Shown in pieces: positions 1 through 5,071 of a DNA stretch of 6,568 bases. The stretch's first letter is position 1. Each line of letters opens with the position of its first letter. Location: assembly GCA_003131665.1 (NCBI GenBank), contig PKWA01000124.1, positions 1-6,568 of the forward strand. Reading direction: 5' to 3'. The notes under the pieces are model-generated. The model had not been told where the DNA came from and did no database searches. It worked only from the letters and a program-made list of their open reading frames with translations. This DNA is from Acidimicrobiaceae bacterium. GTDB lineage: Bacteria; Actinomycetota; Acidimicrobiia; Acidimicrobiales; RAAP-2. The position numbers and the translations under genes are program-made.

Positions 1-1140
1 TCGAGGGTTCGACCACGACACCACGAGCCCGACGAGCGGCGCGCCGATGGGCGTCGTGCCCAGAAACGCGATGGAGTACAGGCTCATCACGCGTCCGCGC
101 ATGTGCTCCTTCGAGTTCAACTGCAGCAACGAATTGGCCGTGGCGACCAGCGCGATTGAGAATGCGCCGGTGGGAATCATCGCGATCTCGGCCCACAGGA
201 CCGTCGGTGAGAAGGCGGCCAGGGACATGAACAGTCCAAACCCCAACATCAAAAACGCGAGCATCTCGGGAGTCGGACGGGATCGGCGCGCCACCAAGAG
301 CCCCCCGATAACCGCGCCGAGTCCCATCGCGCCCATCAAGATCCCGTAGTGGGCCGCCGAGGTCTCGTGAAAGGTCTTCGTCGCGAGCAGCGGCAGGGTG
401 ACCGTGAAGTTATACGCGAAGGTGCCCACGACCGCTACCGCGATGATCACGTTGCGCAACATGGGAGTACTGAACGCGTACTTAATACCGAGACGGAGCT
501 GACCCTTCTCGCGCTCGACGGTGCGCATTCGCAGGAAAGCGTCACCCTTCATCATCATCAGCGCGATCAACACCGCAACGAACGAACCGGCGTTGGCGAA
601 GAAGCAGGCCGCCGTGCCCACCAGAGCGATGAGCCCGGCCGCGATGCCCGGACCGATCAAGCGCCCCGCGTTCATCAACACCGAGTTCAAACTGACGGCG
701 TTGGCGATCAGTTCACGCCCGACCATCTCTTGGACGAAGGCCTGACGGGCCGGAACGTCAAAGAGGTTGACGACTCCTAGGCCCAACGCGATCACGTAGA
801 CGGTCAACACGGTCACGTGATGCGTACTGACCAAAATCCCCAACAACAGCGCCAGTAGTCCGGCCGACGACTGGGTGAAGTACAAGATGCGGCGTTTTTC
901 GTGGCGATCGGCGACGAGCCCGCCGTAAGAACCCGCGAGCAGCATCGGCACGTACTGCAACGCGATGGCGATGCCCAAGTCCACCGACGAGCCAGTAATT
1001 TGCAACACCAGCCAGCCTTGAGCCAGCGACTGCATCCAGGTGCCCGAGACCGAGATCAACTGTCCAATGAAGTAGAGGCGAAAGTTGCGAACCCGTAGCG
1101 CCGCGAACGTGCGCGACGTACCTCGAGTGGTCGAGCTCAT
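1..1140 (-). CDS. MFS transporter, MFS_3/EntS-like drug or metabolite exporter (3' end beyond the window)
   Basis: Twelve-helix proton-driven exporter of the inner membrane, of which the first 380 residues are visible with no stop, so the last helix is probably missing. The minus-strand reading from ATG at 1140 is open to base 1. Family landmarks: RNFRLYFIGQLISVSGTWMQ (residues 18-37) opening helix 1; a motif-A-like loop GGLVADRHEKRR (73-84) between helices 2 and 3; DVPARQAFVQEMV (128-140) and NAGRLIGPG (157-165), the MFS_3 signature; and a late MRGRVMSLY (347-355). The ribosome binding site GGAGG (1149-1145) lies inside the marR end, and the ATG overlaps the marR TGA by four bases, so the two are translationally coupled. 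Pairing with a MarR repressor next to quinone/diphenol genes suggests export of a toxic aromatic or of the inducer. The substrate is inference; the family call is firm. Confidence 0.93.
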   Translation of the reverse strand, partial: MSSTTRGTSRTFAALRVRNFRLYFIGQLISVSGTWMQSLAQGWLVLQITGSSVDLGIAIALQYVPMLLAGSYGGLVADRHEKRRILYFTQSSAGLLALLLGILVSTHHVTVLTVYVIALGLGVVNLFDVPARQAFVQEMVGRELIANAVSLNSVLMNAGRLIGPGIAAGLIALVGTAACFFANAGSFVAVLIALMMMKGDAFLRMRTVEREKGQLRLGIKYAFSTPMLRNVIIAVAVVGTFAYNFTVTLPLLATKTFHETSAAHYGILMGAMGLGAVIGGLLVARRSRPTPEMLAFLMLGFGLFMSLAAFSPTVLWAEIAMIPTGAFSIALVATANSLLQLNSKEHMRGRVMSLYSIAFLGTTPIGAPLVGLVVSWSNPR

Positions 1141-1562
1141 TCGTCCTCCAACAGCACTTCAAGAAAGGACACCAACTCCGCAGCCCGGCGTTGATCGTGG
1201 GGAGAGAGCGCGAGAAGCTTTCGCTCGAGAAATTCGGTCTTTCGTTGGCGAATGGCGTTGAGGTCTCGTCGCCCCTGCGCCGTGAGGCGTACTCGCGTGC
1301 TACGTCGGTCAATCGGATCGGACGCCGAGCTCAGAAGTCCGGCCTTCATCAAGTCCTTCACGAGCCGCGTGACTGACGGCGGCTGAATCTGCTCGGCCTC
1401 CGCGAGGTCCCCGAGCGAAGGGCTTTCGAGCTTGTCGATCGACGCCAGCATCGACGCCTGGGCCGGCGTCACGCCGCCCAGCGCGGAGTAGCGAAGTTTT
1501 CGATTGAGACGCGTGATTGCCCGACGTAAACGTGCCGCGGTTTCGCTTGTCGTCTTATCCAT
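1137..1562 (-). CDS. MarR-family winged-helix transcriptional repressor
   Basis: A 141-residue cytoplasmic dimeric DNA-binding regulator of normal MarR length. The sequence shows an N-terminal dimerisation helix (about 5-28), the helix-turn-helix SLGDLAEAEQIQPPSVTRLV (about 49-68), and the wing containing the hallmark DPIDRRSTRVRLTAQG (82-97), followed by C-terminal dimerisation helices. It contains no cysteine, so thiol-based sensing as in OhrR or staphylococcal MhqR-type models is unlikely; direct binding of a phenol or quinone ligand is more plausible (inference). Start choice: ATG preceded by AGGTGA at 1572-1567. A perfect TTAGTT-N5-AACTAA palindrome covers this ribosome binding site and the start codon, pointing to autorepression. 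It sits in an operon with the downstream MFS gene and is divergent from the ring-cleaving dioxygenase, which it probably also controls; the layout resembles the MhqR regulon of Bacillus. Confidence 0.95.
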   Translation of the reverse strand: MDKTTSETAARLRRAITRLNRKLRYSALGGVTPAQASMLASIDKLESPSLGDLAEAEQIQPPSVTRLVKDLMKAGLLSSASDPIDRRSTRVRLTAQGRRDLNAIRQRKTEFLERKLLALSPHDQRRAAELVSFLEVLLEDE

Positions 1563-1578
1563 TAGTTCACCTAACTAA
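1562..1578. promoter_or_regulatory. Probable MarR operator (perfect 6-5-6 palindrome)
   Basis: TTAGTT (1562-1567), spacer CACCT, AACTAA (1573-1578). The arms are exact reverse complements, and the size and A/T-rich arms fit MarR-family operators. It covers the marR ribosome binding site and the first base of the marR start codon, directly after a TATTAT -10 box, so a bound dimer would block transcription and translation start. No second perfect copy was found by eye elsewhere in the window. Confidence 0.7.
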
Positions 1579-1607
1579 ATAATAGCGGAGAGACTGCCGT
1601 CGCGCAA
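1579..1607 (-). promoter_or_regulatory. Candidate promoter of marR-MFS operon
   Basis: Read on the minus strand, TTGCGC (1607-1602), a 17-base spacer and TATTAT (1584-1579) resemble sigma-70/HrdB-type -35 and -10 boxes. Transcription would begin near 1572, giving a leader of about ten bases. The palindromic operator immediately follows the -10 box, which supports the assignment. The -35 box matches only its TTG half. Confidence 0.5.
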
Positions 1608-1611
1608 GAAG

Positions 1612-1637
1612 GGGGCCGTACTTGACTTTTCGGCCCC
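1612..1637. repeat. Inverted repeat GGGGCCG-N12-CGGCCCC
   Basis: Seven-base perfect arms (1612-1618 and 1631-1637) flank a 12-base loop that contains the candidate -35 box TTGACT of the divergent dioxygenase gene. It could be a second operator or, if transcribed, a stable hairpin. It lies in the 145-bp divergent intergenic region and has no coding explanation. Confidence 0.5.
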
Positions 1638-1650
1638 AGTGGTCAAGGAT
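1622..1650 (+). promoter_or_regulatory. Candidate promoter of the dioxygenase-hydrolase operon
   Basis: TTGACT (1622-1627), a 17-base spacer and AAGGAT (1645-1650). The -35 box is good (five of six to TTGACA) and the -10 box is weak. Transcription would start near 1657 and leave a leader of about 50 bases before the ATG at 1708. The MarR palindrome ends 43 bases upstream of the -35 box, so direct repression by occlusion is less obvious here than at marR. Confidence 0.4.
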
Positions 1651-1707
1651 GGTTGTAGTTCCTGCGTCCAATTTCTGGTCCACCGAACTTCTAATTTGGG
1701 GGAAAAT

Positions 1708-2667
1708 ATGAGCGAATCCGGTTCCATCGAACGCCACCACCACATCACCTTGTGCGTCGGCACGGCTCAAGAAGACTACGACTTCCACACCAAGGTTCTT
1801 GGTCTAAAGAGCGTGAAAAAGACCGCACTGTACGACGGTGAGGTTCCTATCTATCACCTCTACTACGGCAACGACGTGGGTCTTGAATCGACGCTCGTGA
1901 CCACCTTTCCTATGCGTCAATCGGGGCGAATGGGCAAGCAGGGCACGAACCAGACCAAGGTCCTGATGCTGTCGATCAACGAAGGATCTCTCGGGTACTG
2001 GAACGATCGTCTCACGAGCCATGGCTTTGACGTCAAAGAGCACGAACTCTTTGGGGAGAAGCGCCTGCGATTCTCACACCCGTGCGGCATCGAGTACGAC
2101 CTCGTCGGCGTCGCTAACGATGATCGCCTGCCCCACACGAACGGGCCAGTCCCGGTCGAACACGGGATTCACGGTACGCACGGTATTACGGTGTCGGTGC
2201 TCGATCTAGATCTTTCCGCCGACTTCATGAACGCCGGATGGAACGGGCGCTTGACCAAAGAAGACGACGACAATGCTCGCTTCGAGGTTGGAAACGGAGG
2301 CACCGGCGCCATCGTCGACTTCGTGGCCGAACCTCGTCGCAACCAGGCCGGCTGGATGTACGGCGAGGGCATCGTCCACCACACGGCGTTCCAGGTGGCC
2401 GACTACGACGTGCAAGACACGGTCAAGAACAGCTTGGTCGGCATGGGCTTCACCGACGTGTCCGACCGCAAGGACCGTGGCTACTTCGACTCGGTCTACG
2501 TGCGTACGCCGGGGGGTGCAATGTTTGAAGCGTCGGTGTCGAAGCCCACGGGATTCACGATCGACGAACCTTACGAGGAGTTGGGCAAGAACTTCCAGAT
2601 CCCGCCGGTGTTTGAAGACAAGCGTGACTTTCTCATCGGCTACTTGGAGCCCCTGCAGTACTCATAG
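1708..2667 (+). CDS. VOC-family ring-cleaving dioxygenase (PcpA/LinE/MhqO type, para-hydroquinone 1,2-dioxygenase candidate)
   Basis: A 319-residue cytoplasmic Fe(II) enzyme of the glyoxalase/VOC fold with two halves (about 8-135 and 153-280). The family opens hydroquinone-type rings (PcpA on 2,6-dichlorohydroquinone, LinE on chlorohydroquinone) or acts in quinone detoxification (Bacillus MhqA/E/O). By alignment from memory with PcpA, metal ligands His11, His227 and Glu276 correspond to His12, His225 and Glu274; second-shell His10, Thr13, His226, Arg259 and Tyr266 correspond to His11, Thr14, His224, Arg257 and Tyr264. All are present, so the enzyme looks intact. Start: ATG 1708 follows GGGGGA (1698-1703). 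A GTG 69 bases upstream in frame lies within the promoter and adds no homologous residues. It is first in an operon with the alpha/beta hydrolase and divergent from marR. Exact substrate is unproven: unsubstituted or methylated hydroquinone is my best guess. Confidence 0.9.
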   Translation: MSESGSIERHHHITLCVGTAQEDYDFHTKVLGLKSVKKTALYDGEVPIYHLYYGNDVGLESTLVTTFPMRQSGRMGKQGTNQTKVLMLSINEGSLGYWNDRLTSHGFDVKEHELFGEKRLRFSHPCGIEYDLVGVANDDRLPHTNGPVPVEHGIHGTHGITVSVLDLDLSADFMNAGWNGRLTKEDDDNARFEVGNGGTGAIVDFVAEPRRNQAGWMYGEGIVHHTAFQVADYDVQDTVKNSLVGMGFTDVSDRKDRGYFDSVYVRTPGGAMFEASVSKPTGFTIDEPYEELGKNFQIPPVFEDKRDFLIGYLEPLQYS

Positions 2668-2747
2668 GTATCGCCGCAACACATCACTCGGTGTCTGACT
2701 TTCGATTCCGAACTGTGCTGAACTTTCAATCGCGTTCGATGCGCGCC

Positions 2748-2761
2748 GAGGAGTAGCCATT
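2748..2761 (+). promoter_or_regulatory. Shine-Dalgarno GAGGAG deciding an ATT start
   Basis: GAGGAG (2748-2753), five bases, then ATT (2759-2761). The hydrolase frame is open from the stop at 2696-2698 onward, but has no ATG, GTG or TTG before the GTG at 2846, which would remove the first core strand. The ribosome binding site is itself inside a five-codon ORF, ATG 2739 to TAG 2754-2756, in another frame. Confidence 0.55.
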
Positions 2762-3418
2762 CCCGCTGAGACCAACCCCCATCGTTCGATTCCGCTCGTC
2801 TCATTTGGCGCTCCACTCCCTGACGCCCCCCTGGCGGTCGTTGCGGTGCACGGGCGAACACTTGATCCCGCGTACATGATCGCCCACGCCCTCGAGCCCC
2901 TCGCTCGAACGGATCTCTCGTACGTTCTGCCCGGAGCCGAGGGGGGCACCTGGTACCCCAACTCGTTCCTTTCACCAGTTGCGGACAATCAGCCGAGGCT
3001 CGATTTTGCTCTCGAGCGAATGGGCGATGCCCGCCAGCTCCTCAACGACGCGGGGGTTGAGGACGGCCGGATTGTCTGGCTGGACTTCTCGCAAGGCGCC
3101 TGCCTCGTCACCGAGTATCTCGCCAGGTCCCAGCAGAGATTCGCTGGCCTCATCTGCTTTACCGGGGGCTTGATCGGACCAACGTTGGCCTCGCTCACCC
3201 GCCCGAAGGCGGCGTCGGGACTGCCGACGTTCATCACGGTCTCTGACCACGACGAGTGGATCCCCCTACATCGCGCCGAAGAGACCGCGGGCATCTTTCG
3301 AGACGCGGGAGCGCACGTCGAGTTTGTCGTCACCGCCAACACGCCGCACGAAATCGTCGCCGACGCCATCGAACGAGCTCGTCAACTTCTTCAAGAGTTG
3401 AGCCCCGCGAACGAGTAA
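2759..3418 (+). CDS. Alpha/beta hydrolase, phospholipase/carboxylesterase family (MhqD-like)
   Basis: A soluble serine esterase of about 219 residues counted from ATT 2759. Landmarks: strand PLAVVAVHGR (24-33) with the oxyanion-side HGR; GGTWYPNSF (62-70), typical of this family; nucleophile elbow DFSQG (109-113) with Ser111; FTGGLIG (134-140); SDHDEWIP (162-169) with likely catalytic Asp165; and PHEI (196-199) with His197. The triad is therefore complete, but the usual first Gly of G-x-S-x-G is Asp109. Start: only an ATT behind GAGGAG, or a CTG at 2831 lacking a binding site, keeps strand 1; GTG 2846 begins inside it. A lost or misread base near 2750 is the alternative. It is the second gene after the ring-cleaving dioxygenase, 91 bases downstream. 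The same dioxygenase-hydrolase pair occurs as mhqED of Bacillus and Staphylococcus. The natural substrate is unknown. Confidence 0.85.
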   Translation: MPAETNPHRSIPLVSFGAPLPDAPLAVVAVHGRTLDPAYMIAHALEPLARTDLSYVLPGAEGGTWYPNSFLSPVADNQPRLDFALERMGDARQLLNDAGVEDGRIVWLDFSQGACLVTEYLARSQQRFAGLICFTGGLIGPTLASLTRPKAASGLPTFITVSDHDEWIPLHRAEETAGIFRDAGAHVEFVVTANTPHEIVADAIERARQLLQELSPANE

Positions 3419-3433
3419 ACGTGCGTGAAATGC

Positions 3434-3467
3434 TCACCGCCGGCTGGGTTACCCCAGCCGGCGGTGA
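3434..3467. terminator. 15-bp hairpin between convergent operons, probable two-way terminator
   Basis: A perfect 15-bp GC-rich stem (3434-3448 with 3453-3467) closes on the loop TTAC. It begins 16 bases after the hydrolase stop and 29 bases after the membrane-protein stop on the other strand. The plus-strand copy is followed by six A residues rather than T residues, and the minus-strand copy by GCATTT, so it lacks a classical U-tract in either direction. Hairpin-only terminators of this kind are described in actinomycetes. Confidence 0.75.
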
Positions 3468-3495
3468 AAAAATCCGTGCTGCTTCAAAGTCGACG

Positions 3496-4035
3496 TTACA
3501 AAAGCGCCGGGTCGTTGAGCGGCAGTGGGTCATAAAAGACACCCAGGTTGAAGCCGTACAGCAGGTGCCACAGGTACACGGCGAATACCAACTTCCATCC
3601 CCCGTAGTGAATGCCACCAAAGCCCACGCCGTAACCCTTGAAGTAGACGTAGGGCACGAGGAAGGCTGCCGATATCGTCGCCAACACCATTCCAAAGCCG
3701 ATTGCCTTGGCCAAGTTCATCGCGGGCGTTACCACTTTCCCCATGAGCGGAAAGAGGAAGATCGCGAAGATAAGGGCGAAGATGATGCAGTCCAGTCCGT
3801 GAAAGAACTCACCCAACACGAATTGAACCGGGAATGATCCCTTCGCATCAATCGTCGCACCCGTGGCCTGGGGCCAGTCGAGCGCCGGTAGTCCGACACC
3901 GGGAAACCAGATTCCCCACAACGTGGTTATCTGGCCCGCGACAACACCGGCCCAAACTGCGGCACCCACGGGATGTTTGGTTACCCAAACTCTCCACGCC
4001 TTATGGCTGTTAAGGCCGCCTAATTGATTGCTCAT
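3496..4035 (-). CDS. Four-helix integral membrane protein of unknown function
   Basis: I do not recognise a family. The 179 residues contain four clear hydrophobic spans: about 22-45, 69-98, 107-132 and 147-168, with a short polar N-terminus ending RVWVTKH and an extracytoplasmic-looking loop at 46-66. Histidines lie in or near the membrane (His79 in span 2, His143, His157 in span 4), and the end WHLLYGFNLGVFYDPL (156-171) weakly recalls small uncharacterised bacterial membrane families with an H-x3-G helix. DoxX-like MhqP was considered because of the neighbours, but the typical motifs are not seen. Start: ATG 4035 after GGGGGG (4050-4045), spacing about nine. It is 135 bases downstream of the hydroxyquinol dioxygenase stop and last on this strand before the hairpin. 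Transport or membrane-bound redox help with aromatic substrates is possible but unproven. Confidence 0.8.
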   Translation of the reverse strand: MSNQLGGLNSHKAWRVWVTKHPVGAAVWAGVVAGQITTLWGIWFPGVGLPALDWPQATGATIDAKGSFPVQFVLGEFFHGLDCIIFALIFAIFLFPLMGKVVTPAMNLAKAIGFGMVLATISAAFLVPYVYFKGYGVGFGGIHYGGWKLVFAVYLWHLLYGFNLGVFYDPLPLNDPALL

Positions 4036-4170
4036 TTAGTAATTCCCCCCATTGTTGATTGATCAAGTGCGCATGCCGTTCGGCACGCCACTGTGCACAA
4101 CAGACGTCATCTTTCACTCAAAAAGTTCCTCTGTCAAGTCTTGTTCGCTGCGAGTGGTGAAGCCATCAAC

Positions 4171-5007
4171 TCACGGGGCCACTCCGGGCAACAGAGAATC
4201 GAGCACCACATTAAAGGTCGCTCTGCCCCCATTCATATCAATAATTAGACTCTCGCGCACTCCAAACACCGCGTCTCGACCAAGATGAGGGGAATCGGCA
4301 TCAAAGGCGTGAGTAATCAAGGTCTTGTACCCGGGACAACTGACCATGAAGTGCGTATGCGCGGGGCGCCACGCGTGACGGCCCGTCGAACGAAGCATCT
4401 TGCCCACCGGTCCATCGGTAGGAATCTCGTAATCGACGGGACGGGTGGCGTGGATCTCAAATGTGCCGTCGGCTCCGGTTTCAAAGACGCCCCGGTAACT
4501 CATCGGAGGACTGGCCGGGTCTTGCACGTCGTAGAGCCCATTGGGTGCCACCTGCCACACGTCGAGGCGCGCGCCTTCAAGGGGTGCCCCCTTCGCGTCT
4601 CGAACCGTCCCCGAAAAGACCAGCGGCTCGCCGTTGTTACCCTCTGGGGCGATCGAAGAGCCCATCGCCAACTCCGGAGCCCCCGGAACGTGGAAGGGGC
4701 CGAAAACGGTGGGGTCCGTCGCGACGTCGGAGGGCATTTGATTCAACATCTCGACCAACATCGACACGCCGAGCGTGTCCGAGAGAAGGATGAACTCCTG
4801 GCGAACATCGTCGCACTTTTGACCAACGGCAGTAAGGAATTCAATTCCCGCCGCCCACTCCTCGCGAGTCAACTTCGTCTCTTCTACAAAGGCGTAGATA
4901 TGCGTAAGCGCCGATCGCATGATCTCGACGAGTCGAGGATTCGATGCCGCGTCGAAACTGGCCTGGGCCTCGTGCAAATGATCTTCGAGAGTGATTTTCT
5001 TCGTCAT
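4171..5007 (-). CDS. Hydroxyquinol 1,2-dioxygenase (intradiol ring cleavage)
   Basis: Cytoplasmic non-heme Fe(III) enzyme, EC 1.13.11.37, cleaving 1,2,4-trihydroxybenzene to maleylacetate (via 3-hydroxymuconate). The 278 residues give the usual two parts: an all-helical N-terminal dimerisation domain (about 5-95) and the beta-sandwich catalytic domain beginning TDPTVFGPFHVPGAPE (98-113). The iron ligands are Tyr159 (NGLYDVQ), Tyr193 (PVDYEIP), His217 and His219 (RPAHTHF). Their spacing matches the Nocardioides enzyme (Tyr164, Tyr197, His221, His223) within one residue. Length, the GPFHVPGAP segment and the neighbouring maleylacetate reductase favour hydroxyquinol over catechol. Start ATG 5007 is the only sensible one; the ribosome binding site is weak and A-rich. 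It follows maleylacetate reductase after 64 bases. The gene is named variously (graB, chqB) in other organisms. Confidence 0.93.
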   Translation of the reverse strand: MTKKITLEDHLHEAQASFDAASNPRLVEIMRSALTHIYAFVEETKLTREEWAAGIEFLTAVGQKCDDVRQEFILLSDTLGVSMLVEMLNQMPSDVATDPTVFGPFHVPGAPELAMGSSIAPEGNNGEPLVFSGTVRDAKGAPLEGARLDVWQVAPNGLYDVQDPASPPMSYRGVFETGADGTFEIHATRPVDYEIPTDGPVGKMLRSTGRHAWRPAHTHFMVSCPGYKTLITHAFDADSPHLGRDAVFGVRESLIIDMNGGRATFNVVLDSLLPGVAP

Positions 5008-5023
5008 GATGTTTTCATTTCTA

Positions 5024-5048
5024 ATCGCTATCGTGCTGGCTTAGCGAT
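5024..5048. repeat. Inverted repeat ATCGCTA-N11-TAGCGAT upstream of hydroxyquinol dioxygenase
   Basis: Seven-base exact arms (5024-5030 and 5042-5048) in the 64-base gap between the maleylacetate reductase stop and the dioxygenase start. It could be a regulator site or a modest hairpin that tunes expression within the operon. There is no U-tract of terminator type. Confidence 0.35.
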
Positions 5049-5071
5049 CGGTTGCTCTAAGTGCCGAGACC

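Noticed and set aside
349..780. 143-residue plus-strand reading frame
   Set aside because: Antisense to the MFS gene, charged repetitive composition, no recognisable motif.
758..1312. 184-residue minus-strand reading frame
   Set aside because: Lies in a different frame across the MFS and MarR genes, both of which have clear family motifs; low-complexity Arg-rich composition.
1639..1707. GTG at 1639 as an upstream in-frame start of the ring-cleaving dioxygenase
   Set aside because: The extra 23 residues have no family counterpart, overlap the likely promoter, and lack a ribosome binding site, while ATG 1708 follows GGGGGA.
2846..2848. GTG as start of the alpha/beta hydrolase
   Set aside because: It lies at V30 inside core strand 1 (AVVAVHGR) and would delete that strand; family-like sequence continues upstream in frame.
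2640..2988. Two minus-strand frames over the start of the hydrolase
   Set aside because: Antisense shadows of the dioxygenase end and hydrolase start, with no motif or ribosome binding site support.
3256..3837. 193-residue plus-strand reading frame spanning the convergent gap
   Set aside because: Overlaps the hydrolase in another frame, runs through the hairpin and then antisense to the membrane gene; composition is Arg/Gln-rich and motif-free.
4074..4085. TGCC-GTTC-GGCA as a terminator after hydroxyquinol dioxygenase
   Set aside because: Only a four-base stem and no T-run on the minus strand; too weak to call.
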